Below the pieces are notes generated by a model, which was given only the letters and a program-made list of their open reading frames with translations, was not told the DNA's origin and did not search any database. Below, piece after piece: positions 1 through 5,602 of a DNA stretch of 8,684 bases. Position numbers and translations under genes: made by a program. Every line of letters starts with the position of its first letter. Position 1 is the stretch's first letter. The stretch spans positions 1 through 8,684 of the forward strand of contig JAAVZQ010000031.1 of the NCBI GenBank assembly GCA_022791735.1, in the 5' to 3' direction. This stretch comes from Clostridia bacterium. GTDB taxonomy: Bacteria; Bacillota; Clostridia; TANB77; CAG-508.

Positions 1-314
1 CATACCTTAGCTTTTCCGTCCTCTACATCAAAAAGCACAGCTGAATTTTGTTTTAATGTATCTGGTGAAATGAATTCATCTATTTGAACCTTTATATCAT
101 GTGGATGAATTAGCATAGTTTTTTCGCCAAAAATTTCCCCTATTGCTGCTAATAACTTTCTTTCATCGCATAACTTTAAATCATGAATTATATCTCCAAG
201 TTTCGCATCTGGATGTTGTTTTTGATAATCAAGTGCTGTCTTTATTTCAGCTTGACTTACAACTCCTCTTTTAACTAACTCTATTCCTATTGGTTGTCTT
301 CTATTTACATCCAT
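1..314 (-). CDS. pilB: Type IV pilus assembly ATPase PilB/GspE, N-terminal part (runs off the window)
   Basis: Only the first 104 codons are present; the gene continues beyond position 1. The start ATG at 314-312 follows GGAGG with nine bases of spacing. The visible protein begins MDVNRRQPIGIELVKRG and continues with VVSQAEIKTALDYQK, GDIIHDL and a stretch ending VEDGKAKV. This is the helical N-terminal domain (T2SSE_N / MshEN type) that precedes the ATPase core in PilB and GspE; the catalytic Walker motifs lie outside the window. By family knowledge, PilB is the cytoplasmic hexameric motor powering pilus extension, docking to PilM. It is the last visible gene of the pil operon, 35 bases after the preceding pseudopilin gene. 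A related GspE or a PilT would also be conceivable, but PilT lacks this N-domain. One out-of-frame CGG (GAC|GGA, 16-18 on the plus strand) is read normally here. Confidence 0.85.
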   Translation of the reverse strand, partial: MDVNRRQPIGIELVKRGVVSQAEIKTALDYQKQHPDAKLGDIIHDLKLCDERKLLAAIGEIFGEKTMLIHPHDIKVQIDEFISPDTLKQNSAVLFDVEDGKAKV

Positions 315-349
315 TCCTTTTTTCCTCCATTTCTTCGGTTTAACTTTAC

Positions 350-811
350 TTATGATACTGGAATTGAATTATCTTCTGTAGTTCTTGGTTCTAGTACATA
401 AGTTGTTCTTTTCTTATAATTACCAATTGTCAAATCAAACGTAATTTTGCTTTGATATTCTGTCTTTTCTCCTATGAAAGTTGCTGATTTTATTTTGTCG
501 CATATTTTAACGTCATTTCTATAAAGCGCATCATTTTGTACTCTATAAATTACTGTTTCCCCTCCGATGTCTAAGCTTATCTTATACTGGCTTGTTTCAT
601 CTATATTTAGTTCTACTCCTTCTGCTTTTACATCATTTAATACTATCATGTTAATTTTAGAAAATGCTACTGCTCCCTTTGAATCTCCCTCTATCTCATG
701 TACATTTGAGTAAAAAGATGAAGTTATTGCAGACATTCCAGCAACTACAAATGTTAATAGTATTACATACAAAATCAAGGATATTATAGTAACTCCCTTT
801 TCGCTTTTCAT
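350..811 (-). CDS. Minor pseudopilin-like protein with type IV prepilin leader
   Basis: A 153-residue protein whose start MKSEKG is followed by VTIISLILYVILLTFV, a short charged leader, a glycine and then a hydrophobic helix of about 20 residues. This is the type III leader cut by prepilin peptidase after Gly6. The usual glutamate at mature position +5 is a serine, a departure from the GFTLxE consensus. The rest is a soluble, beta-rich domain (residues about 35-150) with no family I can name. ATG at 811-809 is preceded by a GGAG about 11 bases upstream. It lies 24 bases after the preceding pseudopilin gene and 35 bases before pilB, so it is probably cotranscribed. A minor pilin involved in pilus initiation or tip formation (PilW/GspJ-like position) is an inference from leader and context. 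Confidence 0.75.
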   Translation of the reverse strand: MKSEKGVTIISLILYVILLTFVVAGMSAITSSFYSNVHEIEGDSKGAVAFSKINMIVLNDVKAEGVELNIDETSQYKISLDIGGETVIYRVQNDALYRNDVKICDKIKSATFIGEKTEYQSKITFDLTIGNYKKRTTYVLEPRTTEDNSIPVS

Positions 812-835
812 CTAATACATTTCTCCTATTCTATC

Positions 836-1270
836 TTAAGTATTTGTTTTTATTCTTTGCATTTCAAGCTTCTCTGTTCGTTTTGCAGAAATTTTATATT
901 CTATTGTTAATGTTATAAGTTTTACATAATTATCATCTTGATAATCTTCAATTGTCAAAGTATAATCATAAGTTTTATTAATTTTTCCTTTGATTGTATT
1001 ACCTGAATTTATTTCAACTGTCATATTTGCTTTTGGCAGTTTTCTTACAATTGTTACTCCATCTACTTCACTGTATGATAACTCGCCTATGGCTTCAAAT
1101 ATATCCACTGCATAATTTAAGGCTCCAGCTGTTCTTTTAGCTTCTGTCGTAGATGCCGATACACTATACATTACTGATGTCATTATTGAAACAAATATTA
1201 TCATTACAAGTATCGCAATTGTTATATCAACTGATGTAAAACCTTTTTCCTTTTTATTATTCATTTCCAT
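836..1270 (-). CDS. Minor pseudopilin, PilV/GspI-like
   Basis: A 144-residue protein starting MEMNNKKEKG then FTSVDITIAILVMIIFVSI. The prepilin peptidase cut would fall after Gly10, leaving phenylalanine at mature +1 and aspartate at +5 in place of the usual glutamate, a conservative change. After the N-terminal helix comes a small extracellular domain. The DITIAILVM-type helix with a following short beta domain is typical of minor pilins such as PilV or GspI, but the assignment to a subfamily is weak. Two possible starts exist (ATG at 1270 and two codons later); GGAG six bases upstream of the first favours 1270. The gene sits 16 bases after pilD and 24 before the next pseudopilin, within the same operon. 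Confidence 0.75.
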   Translation of the reverse strand: MEMNNKKEKGFTSVDITIAILVMIIFVSIMTSVMYSVSASTTEAKRTAGALNYAVDIFEAIGELSYSEVDGVTIVRKLPKANMTVEINSGNTIKGKINKTYDYTLTIEDYQDDNYVKLITLTIEYKISAKRTEKLEMQRIKTNT

Positions 1271-1286
1271 TAATTGCTCCTTAAAT

Positions 1287-2096
1287 TTAACGTAAGAAAT
1301 TATAAAGAATTATTAAAAAAATATTAGAAATTGCCATATAATACCCTATTGGTATCTTCAAATCTTTATTTTCTTTAGTATTTATTATAGCTTTTCTTCT
1401 TTTTGAATTTTTTATTCTTTCAAAAATACCTCTAAGCCCAATCAAAAGTAAAGCAATTGCTACTGTGTAGTAATAGCCTTCTGAGCCAGAGAACACTATC
1501 ATACATAGACTTAAAATGAGTATACTTATTGTATAATTTTCATGTAACTTCTTTTTATAAACCATAATGTCTAAAATAAGCATTATCATGATAAGTGCTA
1601 AAAATATGATATATGTATATATAACTTGCCTTGTAGATATACATACATATACCATAAAGCAAATAGATATGATTAGACCAAATAATAGTACAGATTTCTG
1701 AATTATATTTTTTTCTTTATCTATTCCTGCTAGAATGAATAAAGTTACAAAATACAATGCAAAGAAACAAAAATATATTATCTCGTTTATGCTTAAAGCT
1801 AAAACGTTTAATTTTAAAGAGAGTGCAAAAAGTAAAAATGTAAGTCCTGATAATACTTCGAGTATAAGATATCTAATTCTAACCTTTTGTCCGCAATATC
1901 TGCATTTTCCGCCTAAAGTAATATAACTTAAAATTGGAATTAAATCAATAAATTTTAACTTAGTATTACACTTTGGACAAAATGAGTGTTCGTATAAAAT
2001 ATTTAAACCCAATGGAATACGGTATACAGCTAGCGTAAAAAAGCTACCAAAAAGTGTACCTATAATAAATATTATTGCATATACTACTACTTCCAT
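1287..2096 (-). CDS. pilD: Prepilin peptidase (type IV leader peptidase), second catalytic motif atypical
   Basis: A 269-residue polytopic membrane protein. The N-terminal part carries FGSFFTLAVYRIP (residues 16-28) and two cysteine pairs, CPKC (40-43) and CRYC (65-68), the zinc-binding loop of bifunctional PilD/ComC enzymes that cut prepilin leaders and N-methylate the new terminus. The first catalytic aspartate fits D126 in ILAGIDKEKNIIQ. The second aspartate normally lies in GxGDxKL; at the matching place I see SGSEGYYYTVAIAL (203-216), with Glu206 instead of Asp. The C-terminal IPIGYYMAI (248-256) corresponds to the usual IPFGPFL. The start ATG at 2096-2094 has only a weak upstream AAGGA. 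It follows the pilin gene after 197 bases with a hairpin between them. Two in-gene C|GGA junctions (TTA GGC|GGA and TGC|GGA) are read as normal triplets. Confidence 0.88.
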   Translation of the reverse strand: MEVVVYAIIFIIGTLFGSFFTLAVYRIPLGLNILYEHSFCPKCNTKLKFIDLIPILSYITLGGKCRYCGQKVRIRYLILEVLSGLTFLLFALSLKLNVLALSINEIIYFCFFALYFVTLFILAGIDKEKNIIQKSVLLFGLIISICFMVYVCISTRQVIYTYIIFLALIMIMLILDIMVYKKKLHENYTISILILSLCMIVFSGSEGYYYTVAIALLLIGLRGIFERIKNSKRRKAIINTKENKDLKIPIGYYMAISNIFLIILYNFLR

Positions 2097-2140
2097 GAGG
2101 CTTCTATCCTTCCCTATCTTTTGTTCTTTTTAAAATTTTA

Positions 2141-2171
2141 GGCATATACATTAATGAAAAATGTATATGCC
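2141..2171 (-). terminator. Hairpin after the pilin gene, possible attenuating terminator
   Basis: A perfect 11-base inverted repeat (GGCATATACAT / ATGTATATGCC) with a nine-base loop lies between the pilin stop and pilD. On the transcribed minus strand the stem is followed by TAAAATTTT, a short U-rich but imperfect tail. This suggests a partial terminator or an mRNA-stabilising 3' hairpin, which would let the pilin be made in excess over the downstream genes. The remaining 120 bases between pilin stop and stem show nothing I recognise. Confidence 0.5.
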
Positions 2172-2293
2172 TTAGTTGTACTCTTGATCAATTTTTAACA
2201 TGATCTATCTGAATCTTGTTAATTATCGTAATGTCTGATATTAACTTTATTCAATACTTCATGAGTTTTACTTCGTACAGTGTGCTCCTGAGA

Positions 2294-2563
2294 TTATGGG
2301 TTTGTTGGTGTTGGTGCTACTGATGGAGCTGGATTTTGTATAGAATTAATTCTTTGAAGAATTGCTTGTAAATCGTCATCTAATTGATCCATCTTTATTT
2401 TTTCATCTTCTTGAGCTTTAGCATAGTTAATTGTTCCATTAACTGCTGTGTTAATGATACCACTCTCTCTGAAACTCATAATAGTAACTGCTGCTAAGAT
2501 AATTAATACAATGATTGTAATAATTAATGCAACTAAAGTAATACCTTTCTCTTCCTTCAACAT
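2294..2563 (-). CDS. pilA: Type IV pilin (probable major pilin)
   Basis: An 89-residue protein beginning MLKEEKG then ITLVALIITIIVLIILAAV, closely matching the leader and helix of clostridial type IV pilins (consensus like KGITLIALVITIIVLLILA). Cleavage after Gly7 would leave an 82-residue mature subunit with alanine at mature +5; many clostridial pilins likewise lack the +5 glutamate. After the helix comes an acidic helical stretch (about residues 45-72) and a Pro/Thr-rich tail ending PAPSVAPTPTNP. It is short for a pilin and has no disulfide loop. The ATG at 2563-2561 has a strong GGAGGAG ribosome binding site about seven bases upstream. Its own upstream gap of 89 bases, the strong RBS and a hairpin after it suggest the highest expression in the operon. 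Major-pilin status is inferred. Confidence 0.8.
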   Translation of the reverse strand: MLKEEKGITLVALIITIIVLIILAAVTIMSFRESGIINTAVNGTINYAKAQEDEKIKMDQLDDDLQAILQRINSIQNPAPSVAPTPTNP

Positions 2564-2652
2564 AAAAAACTCCTCCTTATAAAAATTTTGTGTGTATATA
2601 TTTATTTATATAAATATAACCAATGATTAATTAATTTGTGGCTTTTCCACTT

Positions 2653-3060
2653 CTATTTAGTTCCTGTGTTTGGATAAAATGTATTTCCTGTAGATGAATT
2701 ATTCTTAGTAGTGTTTGTATTTGTAGAACTATTATTAGTTATATTATTCTCATCTTCTGTATTTTGCACAGGCTCTACATAAGTTGAAAATGGATTAGCC
2801 TTTCCTGGTACATAAGTGTTTGTCTTTTGTAATGCTTTTAAATCGTCTGTTGTCACTTGGTATGTGACAAGCACTGTTTCACTTTCTGTAATCTTTTCAT
2901 TTACTTCTTTTGCTACACTATCAGATGTTCTATAAGTTGGAACACTTGGTACTGTTTTATTATTTGGAATATAATCATAGAATAATACTCCAAGTGCTAG
3001 TATAACTGCAAGAAGCAAAAGTAGTATAATTATTATTTCTTTTACAATTGATTTTGCCAT
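2653..3060 (-). CDS. PilP-like single-pass pilus assembly protein
   Basis: A 135-residue protein with a short cytoplasmic N-terminus, one membrane helix (about residues 8-30, IIIILLLLLAVILALGVLFY), an extracytoplasmic segment and a low-complexity Asn/Thr/Ser tail (about 100-135). The central YVPGKANPFSTY (about 83-94) resembles the GxxxPF motif of PilP-type proteins. It has no lipobox, and the long Asn/Thr-rich tail is unlike proteobacterial PilP. It follows pilO by 19 bases with a clear AAGGAGG ribosome binding site, the place PilP takes in pilMNOP operons. I therefore infer a role as the fourth member of the PilM-N-O alignment complex. The name is based on position and one short motif, so an unrelated clostridial pilus protein is possible. 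Confidence 0.55.
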   Translation of the reverse strand: MAKSIVKEIIIILLLLLAVILALGVLFYDYIPNNKTVPSVPTYRTSDSVAKEVNEKITESETVLVTYQVTTDDLKALQKTNTYVPGKANPFSTYVEPVQNTEDENNITNNSSTNTNTTKNNSSTGNTFYPNTGTK

Positions 3061-3079
3061 TTTTCGTATTCCTCCTTAT

Positions 3080-3757
3080 CTATTGTTCTTCTGGTTGTAC
3101 TGTTTCTGAACTTTTAGCATTTTGATTTGTTGTAACTGTTCCAGTAGAAACTGAAGAAGAATTTGACAATGAATTTGGATCTATTGCTACATTTTTTATT
3201 ATAAATGTTGCTTGCAAATTATCATTTGAATGAGGAACCACTGAGAATTCTTCTATTCTAAATCCTAATGTATCATCTTTTTCTATTGCATATATAAATT
3301 CTGATATTGATAAATATTCTCCAATTGTTGTAAATGATATATTATATTGATTTGCTACTCCTGAACTTCCATGTGACACATCAGCTTTCATAATTATATT
3401 ATTTTGTGTTGCATAAAGTCCTATCTTTGTCCATAAATAATCTAGTTTATATTCTTCTTGTGTATTTGCTTTTTCTAAATCTTCCTCAGTAGTGTATGAT
3501 ATTGTTTGTTCATATCTTTGTTTTTCTGCTTGTAACTTAGAAAAACTTGAATCTAAATTTGTTTTTGCAAGTGTATATTCTCTATCAATTCTATTTTTTA
3601 GAACTACTATACCATTGTCTAATTCATTGTTTTTATCTAATATTTCTTTTACTGGATATCCAAGCTTAAATCCTGCGACTTCCACACCTTGATATCCAAT
3701 TAGTACAAGCAATGCGATTAGTGCCACTAATAAAGTGGATATTAATACTTTTCTCAT
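3080..3757 (-). CDS. pilO: Type IV pilus inner-membrane alignment protein PilO
   Basis: A 225-residue protein: one N-terminal membrane helix (about 4-24, VLISTLLVALIALLVLIGY), a coiled-coil segment (about 40-90, rich in Lys/Glu/Leu), a ferredoxin-like domain (about 110-190) including FTTIGEYLSISEFIYAIEK, and a Ser/Thr/Gln-rich tail ending ETVQPEEQ. This bitopic layout with a YxxISxFIYxIE-type helix is characteristic of PilO, which pairs with PilN outside the membrane and sets the PilM-N-O platform. Its ATG overlaps the pilN stop (ATGA), and an AAGGAG lies seven bases upstream inside pilN, indicating translational coupling. There is no in-frame CGG in this gene and no frame break. Confidence 0.8.
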   Translation of the reverse strand: MRKVLISTLLVALIALLVLIGYQGVEVAGFKLGYPVKEILDKNNELDNGIVVLKNRIDREYTLAKTNLDSSFSKLQAEKQRYEQTISYTTEEDLEKANTQEEYKLDYLWTKIGLYATQNNIIMKADVSHGSSGVANQYNISFTTIGEYLSISEFIYAIEKDDTLGFRIEEFSVVPHSNDNLQATFIIKNVAIDPNSLSNSSSVSTGTVTTNQNAKSSETVQPEEQ

Positions 3758-5381
3758 GGCAATTCTCCTTCTATTGTTACTACAACTACTTCACTTTCTT
3801 TTCTTGAAGTATCATATACTACATTGTTAAGTATTCCATCCTGACTTAATTTTGCAGTAAATATACCTAGTGGTTCATATTTGTCTGATTGTGCTGTTAT
3901 TATAATTTTTGTACCTGAATTTGTAATGGATGTAAGTTGAACATTTACAGGTATTGAATACATTATTTTGTTTAGTAGTGTAGGAACTGAATATTTTAAT
4001 CTTTTGCTTTCTGTGTCAATTTGTGCTTTTTCCTCTATACTTTTAATTAATTCTGTATATTCTGATGTTTTATTATCTACTTGTGTTTTATCTGTGGCCA
4101 TAGCAGCTTCTTGTTGTATAACCCCTCTTGCTTCCACTGAAACTTCGTCAATTTTCTTTTGAATTTCTCCGAACTAGTACTGTTGTTAAAACAGCATATA
4201 TTACTATTAGTAATAATATTCCAACTGCTCCTCTGATTAGTCCTTGTTCACTTGGTGTAAGTTCTCCTCTTAAATCAAAACTAAAGTTTCCAATTGAACT
4301 TCCACCACCGTGATTTTCCTTTTCCACCAATCTCCATTGTCATCCAGGCTGGAAGCTTGTCTCCTACATTTTCTTTTTTGAAGTTTATTCCTTTTAGTCC
4401 TTCTCCTACTCCTTGAAGTGCAAGGGCAATTGCTGAGTTTACTTCTATATAATCCTTTATATTTATTTCTGAACCTATTGAACGTATAAAATATGGTCTT
4501 AATATTTCACATTTTACATCTTCAAGATATTCCTGAAAATATATATCTATATTGTTGATTACAGAAGCCATACCAGTTATATAAATTTTGTCGATTTTAT
4601 TTAGACTGTCATTTAAAATCTTTTTTACTTGTCCGACAATATTATATAATGTTGGCATAATGTCATCTAAATATGCATTTTCTTCGTATTGTAATTCTTT
4701 TCCTTCTGCGGTATATATTGTTGAATTTTTGCATATTTCATAAGCCTTAGCATACGAATTTTCTTTTGCATTTATTCTTGCCAAGATATCTGTTATTCCT
4801 GCATCTATTTTATTAATTTCATAAATTTTTTGTTCTATTATTGATGTTACAGTTGTTGTACCTTCAATATTTACAATAGCCATGTTCTCTAGATTTTCAC
4901 CTTTTGTGATTTCTAGTAAGTTTGATATATCTAGTGCTATTGGTGATATACATGAAAGTTTGTATTTACTTAATAATTCTGCTCTTTTAGCAAGCTCACC
5001 TTTGTTTGCTGAAATATGGATAGCTTTTACTTTTTCTTTATCTTCTAAATCATCTACTAATACATATCTTGTATCAAATGTATCTGCACGCAATTCTTTT
5101 TCAAAGCAAATTGATTCAAATTCTGTATTTATATAGCTATGCATGTCTTTCTTATTAAGCAGATTAAAAATATAGAAATAATTATAGTTTTCATTAGGTG
5201 TGTTAATGCTTATTGGTGTTTTATAGCTATAAGTTTCTTCTATAACTTGCTCAATAGCATCATTTAGTCTGTCATAAAATTTGACACCAAATGAGTCAAG
5301 CTTGACTACATCGTTGTCTTTTGTGACTTTTGCATATTTAATTATATTGTCCTCTATATATAATCCTAAACAGCTTGCCAT
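3754..5381 (-). CDS. pilMN: PilM-PilN as one polypeptide, read through two CGGN (+1) sites
   Basis: The ATG at 5381-5379 follows GGAG with six-base spacing. Residues 1-357 are PilM, an actin-like cytoplasmic ATPase (N-terminal MASCLGLYIEDNIIKYAKV; IVNIEGTTTVTSII near 170; IYITGMA near 265). Triplet reading reaches TCA-CGG at 4310 and stops 27 bases later after WWKFNWKL. Skipping C4310 gives Gly358 and opens a Gly/Ser linker (GKSGGGSSIGNFSF), then a PilN-like part with a membrane helix at about 384-403. The frame breaks again at GTT-CGG (4171); skipping C4171 gives VGEIQKKIDEV and an extracytoplasmic coiled-coil and ferredoxin-like domain to the TGA at 3756-3754. The total is 1628 bases less two skipped bases: 541 residues plus stop. 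PilM and PilN are normally separate proteins binding through the PilN N-terminal tail, so a fusion is sensible. The alternative is a separate pilN starting at a TTG at 4330 with an internal frameshift mutation. Confidence 0.72.
4168..4171 (-). other. CGGA site in pilMN: +1 recoding to Gly404
   Basis: The context on the coding strand is GTA CTA GTT [C]GGA GAA ATT CAA. As triplets it gives VRRNSKEN and a TGA at 4150-4148. With C4171 skipped the frame stays open for 138 codons to the pilO overlap. The receiving frame has a TAG at 4176-4174 just upstream, so the change must fall between 4174 and 4148. Confidence 0.75.
4307..4310 (-). other. CGGT site at the PilM/PilN junction: +1 recoding to Gly358
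   Basis: The context is GGA AAA TCA [C]GGT GGT GGA AGT. As triplets it gives RWWKFNWKL and a TAG at 4283-4281. With C4310 skipped PilM runs into the Gly/Ser linker and the PilN domain without interruption. This site is weaker than the others because a natural PilM stop here is conceivable. Confidence 0.6.
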
Positions 5382-5503
5382 CTTCTTCTCCTTTGTTTCT
5401 ATTTGATTTTATCTTTTACAAATATAAATAATTAATACTTGAAAATTTTGTGTTTATTACAATATTTTTGTGCATTTTTCTTTATCCCACACATTATGAC
5501 TAT

Positions 5504-5531
5504 ATTTTATAATTTTTTTCGCAAAAGTCAA
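5504..5531 (-). promoter_or_regulatory. Probable sigma-A-type promoter of the pil operon
   Basis: On the minus strand TTGACT (5531-5526) is followed after 16 bases by TAAAAT (5509-5504), in an AT-rich tract between topA and pilMN. It would start transcription about 115 bases before the pilMN start codon. The -10 is imperfect and other AT-rich choices exist. Confidence 0.45.
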
Positions 5532-5542
5532 TATATTTTTGT

Positions 5543-5594
5543 CAATTGTAACGTAAATGTAAAACTTTTGTAACACAATTGTAATATAAATGTA
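5543..5594. repeat. Two 19-base direct repeats upstream of the pil promoter
   Basis: CAATTGTAACGTAAATGTA (5543-5561) and CAATTGTAATATAAATGTA (5576-5594) match at 17 of 19 positions and are spaced 33 bases start to start, about three helical turns. They sit just upstream of the proposed -35 of the pil operon and just downstream of the topA stop. The phase and position fit a tandem operator, but no regulator is recognisable. The core GTTACAATT also occurs in the terminal repeats of the element at 7696-7927. Confidence 0.4.
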
Positions 5595-5602
5595 GTACCC
5601 TA

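Noticed and set aside
4148..4330. A separate small gene of 60 residues starting at a TTG at 4330
   Set aside because: It has a weak start, lies inside pilM, and its product is just the PilN membrane helix cut short by the unshifted CGG at 4171. It is part of the pilMN reading frame.
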